From contig JANXMS010000280.1 of NCBI GenBank assembly GCA_025354525.1, forward strand, positions 1 through 45,618: a stretch of DNA of 45,618 bases. The letters are read 5' to 3'. A program made the position numbers and the translations under genes. Numbering within the stretch: the first letter of the stretch is position 1; every line of letters begins with the position of its first letter. A model generated the notes under the pieces. That model searched no databases, had not been told where the DNA came from, and worked only from the letters and a program-made list of their open reading frames with translations. Below, one piece after another: positions 24,923 to 35,549 of this stretch. The DNA comes from Acidobacteriota bacterium (lineage in GTDB: Bacteria > Acidobacteriota > Terriglobia > Bryobacterales > Bryobacteraceae).

Positions 24923-25720
24923 ATGAGAAAACGAGTTTGGATGTTGGGCTTGGTTTGTGGAATGGCGGCGTGGGCCGAGAAGATCACGGTGCCGCTCAGC
25001 GACCCGACGCGACCGGCTTTGGTGAAGGCCAGCACGCTAAACGGCTCAATTACGGTGCACACGCATACGGGCAAAGAGGTGATCGTCGAAGTCGGTGGCG
25101 GCTCTACGCCGAAGACCGAAACGGCTCCCAACGGCATGCGCCAGATCCTGGGCGGCTTGGGCGGGATGAACGTCGAGGAAGAAGGCAACGTCGTCCGAGT
25201 CACGACCTCGGCGATGAGCCGCAACAGCGACCTCCAGATTTGGGTGCCCGGCAAGGCGTCGCTGAATCTGCGGAGCGTTAACGGTAAAGGGATTAATGTG
25301 GGAAATGTCGAAGGCGACATCGACGTGGATAGCGTGAACGGCGGGGTAAACTTGAAGGACGTCAGCGGCACAGTGGTTGCCCATGTCTTGAACGGAAAAC
25401 TGGTCGTCTCGCTGAAAAAGGTGACCCCGGACAAGCCGATGTCCTTCTCGACCCTCAACGGGACCGTGGACGTAACCCTGCCGGCTTCCATCGCAGCCAA
25501 TCTGAAGATCAGTAATCAATGGGGCAAGGTCTATACCGATTTCGAGATGGCGCTGACGTCCGAGACGGACGTGAAGCGGGAGAAAAGTGCCGAAGGTCGG
25601 CCCCGGTTCCGCGTGCAGGTCGACAAGACGATGACGGGTAAAGTGAACGGCGGCGGGCCGGAGATCACGTTCCGATCAATGAACGGAACCATCTACATCC
25701 GCAAGGAGGGTGCGCGGTAG
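24923..25720 (+). CDS. Second DUF4097-family beta-strand repeat protein
   Basis: This 265-residue paralogue of the upstream gene has a signal peptide (RKRVWMLGLVCGMAAWA) and the same NG-turn repeats: STLNGSITVHTHTGKEV, RSVNGKGINVGNVEGDIDVDSVNGGVNLKDVSG, HVLNGKLVVSL, STLNGTVDVTLP, RSMNGTIYIRKEG. Start is ATG 24923, with AAGGGA just before. It closes the sigma/anti-sigma operon. Two adjacent copies with different repeat lengths suggest duplication, possibly to form a pair. Confidence 0.85.
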   Translation: MRKRVWMLGLVCGMAAWAEKITVPLSDPTRPALVKASTLNGSITVHTHTGKEVIVEVGGGSTPKTETAPNGMRQILGGLGGMNVEEEGNVVRVTTSAMSRNSDLQIWVPGKASLNLRSVNGKGINVGNVEGDIDVDSVNGGVNLKDVSGTVVAHVLNGKLVVSLKKVTPDKPMSFSTLNGTVDVTLPASIAANLKISNQWGKVYTDFEMALTSETDVKREKSAEGRPRFRVQVDKTMTGKVNGGGPEITFRSMNGTIYIRKEGAR

Positions 25721-25725
25721 TGGAA

Positions 25726-25775
25726 CGGCGGCGTCCCGGTATCGGACAGCGCTGCTTGCCGCCGGAACGTGTTTT
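25726..25775 (+). terminator. Weak terminator-like hairpin after the DUF4097 operon
   Basis: CGGCGGC at 25726-25732 pairs with GCCGCCG at 25758-25764 across a 25-base loop, and GTGTTTTC follows a few bases later. The loop is long and the T tract short, so this is a tentative call. It lies between the operon end and the sigma-54-type promoter. Confidence 0.3.
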
Positions 25776-25799
25776 CATCGCTTTGGCTTATTTGCATGT

Positions 25800-25815
25800 T
25801 GGCCCCCGGATTGCA
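25800..25815 (+). promoter_or_regulatory. Sigma-54 (-24/-12) promoter
   Basis: TGGCCCCCGGATTGCA has TGGC and TTGCA with exactly ten bases between GG and GC, the required -24/-12 spacing for RNA polymerase with sigma-54. It precedes a gene for a sigma-54 activator, so feedback control is plausible. The expected start, about 12 bases after GC, is 25825-25826, only four or five bases before the GTG at 25830, so the transcript would be almost leaderless. Confidence 0.5.
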
Positions 25816-25829
25816 CATTCTGAGAGCTA

Positions 25830-27183
<1,354 letters not shown>

Positions 27184-27194
<11 letters not shown>

Positions 27195-28500
27195 GCGTTC
27201 GCACGAAGGCTCGGTGCAGGCCTTGGCCCTCGCTGCGGGGCTGCCGGCGGTGCTGTTCGCTGGTTGGGTTATCGGTGCGAGCGACTATTCTTCGAAGGTG
27301 ATGTGGACGTTGGGGCTAGTGATCGGTGGGGCCTGGTTGGGCTTTGGCTTCGCTGTCCGAGAGCGGATCGCCTCGCCGTTGCGGACCGTTTCAAATCTCC
27401 TCGAAGCGATCCGGGAAGGGGACTACTCCATCCGGGCGACCGGTGCCGCGGGCACGGATTCCCTGGCCGAAGTGATGCGGCAGGTGAACGCGATGGGAAC
27501 GACGATGCGGTCGCAACGCCTAGGAGCGCTGGAGGCGACGACGCTGCTGCGCAAGGTGATGGAAGAGATCGATGTGTCGATCTTCGCCTTCGATGAAAAG
27601 CAGAAGTTGCGTCTCGTGAACCGCGCCGGCGAACGGCTGCTCGGGAAGACGTCCGAGCGGATGCTGGAGCTTGGAGCCGGCGAGTTAGGCCTAGCCGAGT
27701 ATCTCGAAGACGAGACCGTCAAAACCGTCCAGCGGGTCTTCCCCGGCGGATCCGGCCGCTGGGGCATTAGCCGCAGTTCGTTTCGAGAAGGCGGGCTGCC
27801 CCATCGTTTGCTGGTGCTGACGGACCTGACACGCCCGTTGCGCGAAGAAGAGTTGCAGGCTTGGCAACGTCTCGTCCGCGTCTTAGGGCATGAACTCAAC
27901 AACTCCCTGGCCCCCATCAAATCGATCGCCGGCTCGCTTGAAATGATCGTCAAACGGGATCCACTCCCCGAAGACTGGCGCGAAGATATGCAGAGCGGAC
28001 TGAGTGTGATTGCGGCGCGCAGCGAGTCGCTGGCGCGATTCATGGGGGCATACGCCAAATTCGCGCGGTTGCCGCAGCCGGCCTTGGCACCGGTGCGGCT
28101 CTCGGAACTCGTGCAACGCGTCGTGCGCATGGAGGTCCGCCTGCCGGTTGTAATCGTCGGCGGGCCGGAGATGACGGTTCAAGCAGACGCCGACCAGTTG
28201 GAACAGTTGTTGATCAACCTTGTGAAAAACGGCGTCGAAGCAGCCCGGGAGACCGGCGGCGGAGTGACGATCCGTTGGGAGTTGGCTCCATGGCAAGTGG
28301 CGCTCCGCGTAGAGGACGAAGGCCCGGGATTAGCGGCCACAACCAATCTTTTCGTGCCCTTTTTTACTACCAAACCATCCGGCAGCGGCATCGGCTTAGT
28401 CCTCTGCCGCCAGATCGCCGAAGGCCACGGCGGATCGTTGACGCTGGAGAATCGGGAAGGGCCGGGCTGCGTGGCGCTGCTGCGGTTGCCAGTACAATAA
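27184..28500 (+). CDS. Membrane sensor histidine kinase (NtrY-like)
   Basis: The 438-residue partner kinase has two membrane helices (ALALAAGLPAVLFAGWVIGA and VMWTLGLVIGGAWLGFGFAV) with very little between them, a HAMP linker (RERIASPLRTVSNLLEAIREGDYSIRA), a PAS domain (IDVSIFAFDEKQKLRLVNRAGERLLG), the phospho-accepting histidine in LGHELNNSLAPIKSIA (about H236), and an ATPase domain (N box LVKNGVEAA, G boxes DEGPGLA and GSGIGLVLCRQIAEGHGG). With almost no periplasmic loop, sensing is probably inside the membrane or by the PAS domain. It overlaps the regulator gene. Confidence 0.92.
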
Positions 28501-28506
28501 AAGGAT

Positions 28507-29424
28507 ATGTCGATTGTCGTGGTTGGTTCCGTCGCCTATGACGGAGTAGAAACGCCGCATGGAACGGTTGAGCGAATGCTCGGAGGTTCCTGCACTTACA
28601 TCTCGTTGGCGGCGAGTTATTTTTCAAAGGCAAAGATTGTTGGGGTCGTCGGCGAAGACTTCGCCGAGGAAGATGTCAGCTTGCTGAAGGGCCATGGTGT
28701 GGACGTGGAAGGCCTCGAAAGAGTTGCCGGCAAGACGTTCTTCTGGAAGGGAGTCTACACCCCGGACATGAATGATCGGACGACTTTGGTGACCGATCTG
28801 AATGTCTTCGCGGATTTTGATCCTAAGTTGCCCGAAAGTTACAAAGACGCTTCCTACCTGTTTCTCGGCAACATTCAGCCGACCTTGCAGCGCAACGTCC
28901 GAGCCCAGATGAACGCCCCCTGGGTTACCGGCGGCGACACGATGAACTACTGGATTTCGGACTTCCGCGACGAACTCCTCGAAACCCTAAAGGGCTGGAA
29001 CTTCGTTCTCCTGAACGACCACGAAGCGCGTCAACTTTCCGGCGAGACCAACCTGCGGAAGGCCGCCAAGGTGATTCAAGCCATGGGCCCGAACACGGTC
29101 GTCATTAAGCGTGGCGAGTACGGCGCGATGGCGTTCCGCGGCGATGACTACTTCATCATGCCCGGCTACTTACTCGAGAGCGTATTCGACCCCACCGGTG
29201 CCGGCGACTGCTTCGCAGGCGGGTTTATGGGCTATCTCGCCCAAGAAGGCATCGACCTCGGAAAGGGCCACATCGACCGTCGGGAACTGAGCCGGGCGGT
29301 GATCTACGGTTCAGTAATGGGAAGCTATTGCTGCGAGAAATTTGGTGTGGACCGGTTTCGCACTTTGCAGCGCGCGGAGATTGATGCCAGGTTCCAAGAG
29401 TTCCGGAAGTTCACGGACTTCTAA
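28507..29424 (+). CDS. PfkB-family sugar kinase
   Basis: This is a 305-residue ribokinase/PfkB-family kinase. It starts MSIVVVGSVAYDGVETP and ends with the family's anion-hole and base motif DPTGAGDCFAGGFMGYL (Asp at about 234). The sugar-site region GGSCTYISLAASYF replaces the usual GGxxxN. The internal NDHEARQLSGETNL matches the conserved NxxE segment. The substrate cannot be read. Sugar or nucleoside kinases of this group sit near nucleotide-sugar genes, as here. AAAGGA lies just before the ATG. The next gene starts inside its last 41 bases. Confidence 0.88.
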   Translation: MSIVVVGSVAYDGVETPHGTVERMLGGSCTYISLAASYFSKAKIVGVVGEDFAEEDVSLLKGHGVDVEGLERVAGKTFFWKGVYTPDMNDRTTLVTDLNVFADFDPKLPESYKDASYLFLGNIQPTLQRNVRAQMNAPWVTGGDTMNYWISDFRDELLETLKGWNFVLLNDHEARQLSGETNLRKAAKVIQAMGPNTVVIKRGEYGAMAFRGDDYFIMPGYLLESVFDPTGAGDCFAGGFMGYLAQEGIDLGKGHIDRRELSRAVIYGSVMGSYCCEKFGVDRFRTLQRAEIDARFQEFRKFTDF

Positions 29425-30901
29425 AGGGAAAAAGAGCAAGAAGCGGCGTTGGACGCTGCCCCCGGTGCTGGCGGTACTGCCGGTGTTGCTCGGACTCAGC
29501 GTGGCCGCCATCGCTTGGTTCTGGCAGCACGGCTACCTACTGTACTGGGGCGATGCCACGGCCCATCTGAACATCGCCCGGCGAATCGTCGATTCGCGGA
29601 CGCCGGGCTATGAACAGATCGGGACGGTGTGGTTGCCCTTGCCACATGCCCTGATGTTGCCGTTTGTCCGCGTGGACGCCTGGTGGCGTAGCGGACTGGC
29701 GGCGGCGGTCGTCTCAGGTTTTTGCTTCCTCTGGGCCGGCGGAATGCTGTATAGCACTATCCGTCGCCTATGGGTCGCGCCTGCCGCGGCCTGGGCCGCC
29801 GTACTGCTCTTTGCTTTGAACCCGAACGTGCTCTACTTGCAGTCAATCGCGATGACCGAGTCGGTCTTCTTCGCGTGTACGATGACGGTACTTTATGCGA
29901 TGGCGCGTTCGTCCCCCACGCTTGCCGGCCTCGGTCTGTTAGGCGCGACGATGACTCGCTATGAAGGCTGGTTCCTAATCCCCGGTGTCGTCGCCTTCTT
30001 TCTTTTCACCCGCGGTTGGCGAGCGGCGCTCGGCGTCGGCTCGCTGGCATCGATCGGGCCGTTGTACTGGTTCGCCCACAACGAAGTGTTCCATGGCGAC
30101 TGGCTGGATTTCTATCGCGGCCAAGGTTCGGCGATGGCCATCCAGGGCGGAGCAGACTACCCCGGTCGCGGCGATTGGCTGAAGGCGTTGCAGTACTTCG
30201 GGGCGGCTGCGCAGCTCGTCAGCGGGTGGGGCTTGGTCGGCGTCGGAGTCCTGGGAACTGTCGTCGCCGTGGTCCGTCGCCAATGGTGGCTTGTGCTCTT
30301 CCTGGCCATGGCTCCGGCCTTCTACGTCATCAGCCTCCACGGCTCCGGCACCCCAATCCATGTGCCCCATCTCTGGCCCCACAGCTACTACAACACCCGC
30401 TATGGCATGGCGGTGGTCCCGCTTCTGGCGTTCGGCGGTGCCGCCCTCGTCGCCTTGTGGCCGCGTGCCTGGATGGCAGCGCTGGTGGTGGCTGTCGGCG
30501 TCGTGCCCTGGGTCTTCTACCCAAAGTCTGATGGCTGGGTCACCTGGAAAGAGTCGCAGGTGAACTCCGAATCACGGCGCTCCTGGACCAAGGAAGCGGC
30601 TGACTATCTGGCCGCCAACTATGAACGCGGAACGGGCATCGTCGCTCCATTCGGCGACCTCACCGGCATCTTCCGCGACGCCGGGATCCCCTTGCGCGAG
30701 ACCGTCCATGAAGGCAACGGGTTGTACTTTCCGGCGCTCTTGCAGCGGCCCGACCTGTTCCTGTGGCAAGAATGGGCAGTCGCCTTTCGCGATGACGCCG
30801 TGAGCGAGGTCCTCGGAAAGTCCCCCCGCTATCGGCGTGTGAAACTAATAGAAGTGAAAGATTCTCGATCGGTGGAGATTTATCGCCGCGTGCGACGCTA
30901 G
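29384..30901 (+). CDS. Multi-pass membrane glycosyltransferase (GT39/PMT-like)
   Basis: The 505-residue protein has a basic N-terminal tail (SRTSKGKKSKKRRW) and about nine to eleven membrane helices. The first loop carries YWGDATAHLNIARRIVDSRTPGYEQIGTVWLPLPHALML, with an acidic Asp like the catalytic site of lipid-linked sugar transferases. It is most like dolichyl/polyprenyl-phosphate mannose-type enzymes. A C-terminal soluble stretch follows (~400-505). ATG 29384 is preceded by GGAG and lies inside the kinase gene; codons further up in the same frame are possible but less likely. It probably decorates surface glycans; the donor and acceptor are unknown. Confidence 0.7.
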   Translation: MPGSKSSGSSRTSKGKKSKKRRWTLPPVLAVLPVLLGLSVAAIAWFWQHGYLLYWGDATAHLNIARRIVDSRTPGYEQIGTVWLPLPHALMLPFVRVDAWWRSGLAAAVVSGFCFLWAGGMLYSTIRRLWVAPAAAWAAVLLFALNPNVLYLQSIAMTESVFFACTMTVLYAMARSSPTLAGLGLLGATMTRYEGWFLIPGVVAFFLFTRGWRAALGVGSLASIGPLYWFAHNEVFHGDWLDFYRGQGSAMAIQGGADYPGRGDWLKALQYFGAAAQLVSGWGLVGVGVLGTVVAVVRRQWWLVLFLAMAPAFYVISLHGSGTPIHVPHLWPHSYYNTRYGMAVVPLLAFGGAALVALWPRAWMAALVVAVGVVPWVFYPKSDGWVTWKESQVNSESRRSWTKEAADYLAANYERGTGIVAPFGDLTGIFRDAGIPLRETVHEGNGLYFPALLQRPDLFLWQEWAVAFRDDAVSEVLGKSPRYRRVKLIEVKDSRSVEIYRRVRR

Positions 30902-30906
30902 TGCCT

Positions 30907-31719
30907 ATGTCTATTCCGTTTGCCAAGGCGCACGGCGCCAGAAACGATTTTTTGCTAACGTGGGCGGACGAAGCGCCTCTCGCTGGGCTCCCTCAAGCTG
31001 CCATCGCCATCTGCGATCGGAATACCGGGATCGGAGCGGATGGCTGGTTGGTGTGTGATCGTCCGGCGGACGGCATGCGGATTCGCCTCTTTAACCCCGA
31101 TGGCGGAGAGGTCGAAATGTCCGGCAACGGCACGCGCTGTGCGGCCGCTTGGGCTATGGCCAACGGCTACGAGCCCGAGGCAATTCGGATCCAGACCGGC
31201 GGAGGCGAAAAGCACTTGCGGCGGCTGGACCGATCAGGCAATGAGTTCCTGTTCGAGATGAACATGGGCCGGCCGACAGTGGATGCTGAGCGGGAAGCGC
31301 TCGTGGTCGGTGATGAGATCGTTAACTGCACGATTTTGAATGTCGGGAACCCCCAGTGCGTCGTGTTCGTCGAGAATTTCGATTTCGATTGGCCGGCCAT
31401 GGGTGCCGCGATTGAAAAGGATGCGCGCTTTCCGAAGCGGACCAACGTTTCATTCGTGCGGCACGTGGATGGGTTGAACCTGGACGTTCGTTTTTTCGAA
31501 CGGGGTGTTGGCGTTACGAACAGTTCGGGAACCGGGTCGACCGGCGCAGCGGTCGCGTCGATGCTTCGCGGCATCGTTGGCCGGGCGGTGACTGTAAATA
31601 CACCAGCGGGCCCTCTAGCGTTTCGTTGGCCAACGGCCGATGACGACGTAGTGATGGTGGGGCCTGCCGAGTTGATCGGGCTTGGGACATTTTTCTGGAA
31701 GGAATCACATGACGCATAA
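30907..31719 (+). CDS. dapF: Diaminopimelate epimerase-like protein with altered active site
   Basis: DapF interconverts LL- and meso-diaminopimelate for lysine and peptidoglycan synthesis using two cysteines. This 270-residue protein keeps the fold motifs: AHGARNDFL, LFNPDGGEVEMSGNGTRCAA (first Cys, C78), NVGNPQ and FERGVG. The second catalytic Cys (motif ETxACGTG) is replaced: VTNSSGTG, with Ser at 207 and Val for the usual Glu. The usual His in GNPH is Gln150. It may be a divergent epimerase using Ser, a clade-specific variant, or an enzyme with another role. GTG 30901 is an alternative start. The next gene begins inside its end, so they are co-transcribed. Confidence 0.75.
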   Translation: MSIPFAKAHGARNDFLLTWADEAPLAGLPQAAIAICDRNTGIGADGWLVCDRPADGMRIRLFNPDGGEVEMSGNGTRCAAAWAMANGYEPEAIRIQTGGGEKHLRRLDRSGNEFLFEMNMGRPTVDAEREALVVGDEIVNCTILNVGNPQCVVFVENFDFDWPAMGAAIEKDARFPKRTNVSFVRHVDGLNLDVRFFERGVGVTNSSGTGSTGAAVASMLRGIVGRAVTVNTPAGPLAFRWPTADDDVVMVGPAELIGLGTFFWKESHDA

Positions 31720-33013
31720 AGAAGAGTTGGCGGCGAAAATCGTCAGTAAGAAGGCCGTGGCCGGAATCGTTGGTTTGGGTTACGTGGGCCTACCTTTGGC
31801 CGTCGAATTCGGGCGGGCCGGATTTAGCGTCGTGGGCTTCGATGTCATCGAAGAGAAGATCGCAATGTTAAATCAGGGCCGGTCCTATATCCAGGACGTC
31901 CCCGATACCGTGATCGCACCTCTCGTTGAAAACGGACTCTTCGGCGCGACCAATGACTTTTCGAAGCTTGCCAAAATGGACACGATTAACATCTGCGTCC
32001 CTACGCCGCTTCGCAAAACCAAAGATCCGGATATGAGCTTCATCGTAAGTTCTACCGAGCAAATTGCAAAGTATCTCCGCCCAGGGACACTCGTGATTCT
32101 CGAGTCGACGACTTACCCGGGGACCACCGACGAACTCGTTCTACCGATGCTTGAGAAGTCCGGCCTTAAAGTCGGCGAAGATTTCTTTGTCTGCTTCTCC
32201 CCGGAAAGAGTTGACCCCGGCAACGCCAAGTATCAAACTCGAAACATTCCGAAGGTCGTCGGCGGGATCACTCCGGCCTGCACCGAGTTAGGCGCATTGT
32301 TTTATGCTCAGTCGCTCGACACCGTCGTCCCCGTTACATCGACAAGCGTCGCCGAGATGGTGAAGTTACTGGAAAACACTTTCCGGATGATCAACATCGG
32401 TCTCGTAAACGAAATGGCGATGATGTGCGACCGCATGGGCATCAACGTGTGGGAGGTCATTGACGCCGCGGCCACGAAGCCGTTCGGGTTCATGCCTTTC
32501 TACCCCGGCCCCGGACTCGGTGGCCATTGTATCCCCGTTGACCCCTTCTACCTAGCCTGGAAGACCCGTCAGCAAGGTATTGAAGCCCGCTTCATCGAAT
32601 TAGCCGGTTACATCAATGGACAGATGCCGCACTTCGTCGTCGACAAAGTGCAACACGCGCTGAACGAAAACCGTAAGCCGCTCCGCGATTCGAAGATTCA
32701 TGTCCTCGGGGTCGCCTACAAGAAGAACATCGAAGACGTCCGCGAGTCTCCGGCGCTCGATATTATCCACCTGTTGAAGCAGCGCGGTGCCCAGCTAAGT
32801 TACAGCGACCCGTTCGTGCCGCATTTGAAGATCGACGGTCTGGATATGCACTCCGAAGACGTGATCCTCGGGTGCGAACGCGCCGATTGCGTTGTCCTCG
32901 TTACTGACCACACTGCCTTCGAGGCCGATGCAATCCTGGCCGCCTCACCCGTCTTAGTGGATACACGGAACGCCTTCAAAGGAAAGAAGTCCGAAAAGCT
33001 ATTCCGGTTATAG
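31709..33013 (+). CDS. UDP-sugar 6-dehydrogenase (WbpA/UDP-GlcNAc dehydrogenase-like)
   Basis: This 434-residue nucleotide-sugar dehydrogenase oxidises C6 of a UDP-sugar to the uronic acid with NAD+. It has the N-terminal Rossmann motif GIVGLGYVGLPLAVEFGRAG, the Thr/Glu region VILESTTYPGTTDE, FSPERVDPGN and the catalytic Cys in GPGLGGHCIPVDPFYL. The GGHCIPVDPFYLAWK pattern is closer to UDP-N-acetylglucosamine dehydrogenases (WbpA, Vi polysaccharide TviB) than to UDP-glucose dehydrogenases, so the product is probably a UDP-aminouronic acid for surface glycans. ATG 31709 has GGAAGGAA upstream and overlaps the end of dapF. Confidence 0.9.
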   Translation: MTHKEELAAKIVSKKAVAGIVGLGYVGLPLAVEFGRAGFSVVGFDVIEEKIAMLNQGRSYIQDVPDTVIAPLVENGLFGATNDFSKLAKMDTINICVPTPLRKTKDPDMSFIVSSTEQIAKYLRPGTLVILESTTYPGTTDELVLPMLEKSGLKVGEDFFVCFSPERVDPGNAKYQTRNIPKVVGGITPACTELGALFYAQSLDTVVPVTSTSVAEMVKLLENTFRMINIGLVNEMAMMCDRMGINVWEVIDAAATKPFGFMPFYPGPGLGGHCIPVDPFYLAWKTRQQGIEARFIELAGYINGQMPHFVVDKVQHALNENRKPLRDSKIHVLGVAYKKNIEDVRESPALDIIHLLKQRGAQLSYSDPFVPHLKIDGLDMHSEDVILGCERADCVVLVTDHTAFEADAILAASPVLVDTRNAFKGKKSEKLFRL

Positions 33014-33127
33014 CGGCAGCCCCGCCAACCCCGACGCTCGCCATCAACATCGGCCCCCTAACCGTCCTCGTCGTCCTCTTCCCGGGGGCGATGTTGCTTC
33101 TCCCATCGGGGGTCTTTTCGTCGCAAT

Positions 33128-33705
33128 TTAATCCGGCTCCCAGCGTCCGCGGATCCTCGGAACGTAGCGTTCGATCTCGGCGGCCGACAAGCGTGGTTCC
33201 TCGGTGCCGCGCCCCTCCCTACCCCGCTCACTTCTTCCAACGGGGTGTCAGCCTCGTCGCCGACTGGGCTCGCTTTCGCTGAAACGTCACCCATCAACTT
33301 CAGCACGATCTTGCCGCTCACGGCGTCGACTCCATACGCGCCGCCCCCATGCCCTCGGCATGAAGGTCCTTATCAAACCCCATCACTGTTCCCCCACCTA
33401 CGACTTGTCCTCCGACGTCAAACGAGAAGGCTGGTTCCGTCGCCACGGCGATGGCATCGAAAGCGTACGACCGATTCGCCACTCGAATTCACGCCGACCT
33501 CTTCTGCAAGCGGGCCGCGCCGTATATCCCGGCCCCTCAACCTCCTGCCCCACCCAAAGAGAAGCATTCAAATCGGGGACGCGCTCGACTACATCAGCAT
33601 CGGACGGCTTCGCCTCCGTCTCCGATTCCCACCGCGAACCCTGGGCTGAGCCCCGCCGCGTCCGCTTCGAAGCCCTAGTTCATGGGCATGTACTAGGGGA
33701 AGCTC
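33128..33705 (-). pseudogene. Decayed protein-coding gene with several frameshifts
   Basis: On the minus strand, coherent protein text continues through several phases: GFEADAAGLSPGFAVGIGDG, DVVERVPDLNASLWVGQEVE, IYGAARLQKRSA, a TGA, IRVANRSYAFDAIAVATEPA with FSFDVGGQVVGGG after it, DAVSGKIVLKLMGDVSAKAS, and EEPRLSAAEIERYVPRIRGR ending WEPD and TAA at 33128-33130. At least three frameshifts and one internal stop break it. I do not recognise the family. The pattern indicates an old gene, not random translation. Confidence 0.45.
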
Positions 33706-33769
33706 GACACCAATGACCGCTCTCTAATTCCCTGGCGCAAGCCATCCATGGAGCTAGGCAAGCGTTGGT

Positions 33770-35504
33770 TTAGCGTCGCGGCATCGCCAGTCGAATTGCG
33801 GCCATCTCCTCGCTATTGCGTACCAGCAGCACATCGCCCACCAGCACCGGATGATTCCACGTCTTCCCTTTGATCGCACGGAAACGAGCCATCTCCGTGA
33901 ACCGGTCCGCCAGTGCCGAAACTAAAGCCAATTCGCCTTCCTCGGACAGCACCAGCAGCAAATCTTGATCTGCAAGCAGGATCATTTGCCCATGTCCATA
34001 CCGGCCTCCTTTCCACTTACGCTGGCCGTCCCTTAAGTCGATACACGCCAGAATGCTGCCGTCAAACCCATATACGTGGCCTTTGTGAACCACGAAATCG
34101 CTGAAGTATGGCTTCAGTCCGTTCGAGCTCCAACGTTCCTCCGTCGTCCATCCGCTCGCTCCCTGCGTCACCGCCACCCGGTGCAGGTTGTTCCCTTCGC
34201 CGTCGCTCAGCAGCAAATCTCCTTCTGCCGTCAGTGCCGGCTGCGCGATGCGAGTATTCGCCGGCAACGCGTGCTCCCACAGCCGCGCGCCGTCTCTCAC
34301 GGCCAGGCTCGTCGCGCCCGGACCACTCATCAGCACAATCTGCCGCACGCCCGCAATCGTTGCCAGATGGGGCGAACTGTACCCCAACCCGCCCTTCGGG
34401 CCGAACCACCGTGGCTCGCCACTTGCTAAGTCATACCCCACCAACCTGCCTCCAGCAGCCACAATCACCAAATCCTCCACCACTAACGGCGAACTCGCAA
34501 AAACCCATCCAGGCACTTTTGTCTCGCTGTCCTTCGGCACGTCGCGCGACCATTTCACGGCACCGTCCCCAGCGTCCAGCGCGTTCAAAATCCCCGTCGC
34601 CCCAAACGTGTAGACTCGACCGTAATGCAGCGTCGGCGTGCCCCGCGGCCCCGCCCCCGCATTGGACTCCCAAAATCGTGCCGCGTCCACATGCCGCCAC
34701 ACCAGCTTCCCCGTCCCGACCCGATAGCAGGAAACAGCCTCCTCGGCCCCCCGTTGCACTTGGGTGTAGAACCGATCACCCTCCACCGACAACGATGACC
34801 AGCCCGGCCCCACCGGCTGCCGCCACATCTCCACCGGCGGCTTCGCGGCCTAGTCCGTTTCGATACTTACGCCGCTTAAAGCACTATCGCGATTCGGCCC
34901 GCGAAAACCCGCCCAACGAACGACCGGCTTTGCCACCTCTGGAAAGGGCACCGTCGGCACAACGATCAGCTCCTCTCGAGCCGCCCTCGCGACCGACGCC
35001 ACCGGTTCGATCGGTAGAGCCAAAAGCCGCTCCTCCGCCGTCGGCGTCCACCGCCAAGTGAAGTCCGCCTCCGCCCCTCCGGTGATCCCGTTGATTCGCA
35101 CCAGCGTCCACCCGCCGCATGCCAGCACCATACTCACCACCATCGTCGCCCGGCGCAGTCCCGCGGAAAAACCCCGGCTCACCACCGCCCAAATCACCAA
35201 CCCCAAACTAGCCACCGGTCGCGTAGACCCAAAACAGCATCCCCATCATGCCCTTAGCGATCCATGCGTGCAGAAACTGCGAAGTCGCCCCCAAACCAAC
35301 CACGATCAGCGCCAACGCCCCCCAGCGCTCAAGCCCCTGGGCCCTCCTGAAGAAACCCCACCACACCAGCGCAGTCAATCCGCCCCCCACCGCATACGGC
35401 AGGGCGTCCGGCACCACCATCGGCAGGCCAAACCGAATCAGCCAAGTCAGCGTCACGATCAACACCCCAGGCCATAGCCGAAGTCGGTTCTGCGCAGGTG
35501 TCAT
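33770..35504 (-). pseudogene. Broken membrane + PQQ-type beta-propeller protein gene
   Basis: Reading downstream from ATG 35504, the frame gives four or so membrane helices (LWPGVLIVTLTWLIRFGLPM...MMGMLFWVYATG) and stops. One base out of phase it resumes (ASLGLVIWAVVSRGF...WRWTPTAEERLLALP...WAGFRGPNRDSALSGVSIETD). An in-frame TAG follows at 34850-34852, after which the same frame continues AAKPPVEMWRQPVGPGWSS and a PQQ-like propeller (GILNALDAGDGAVKWSRD; LVGYDLASGEPRWFG) to 33770. In related proteins, as I recall them, a Trp follows IETD, so TGG became TAG. The intact protein would be about 578 residues. Function unknown; perhaps an exported quinoprotein-like or BamB-like protein. Confidence 0.8.
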
Positions 35505-35549
35505 CTACCCGTATACGTTACTCGCCCGTACTTCGTTCAAGTTTTGCGA

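Noticed and set aside
33204-33716. Plus-strand frames over the decayed region
   Set aside because: Their Ser/Arg/Pro-rich translations look like antisense of C-rich DNA; the minus strand reads as real protein instead.
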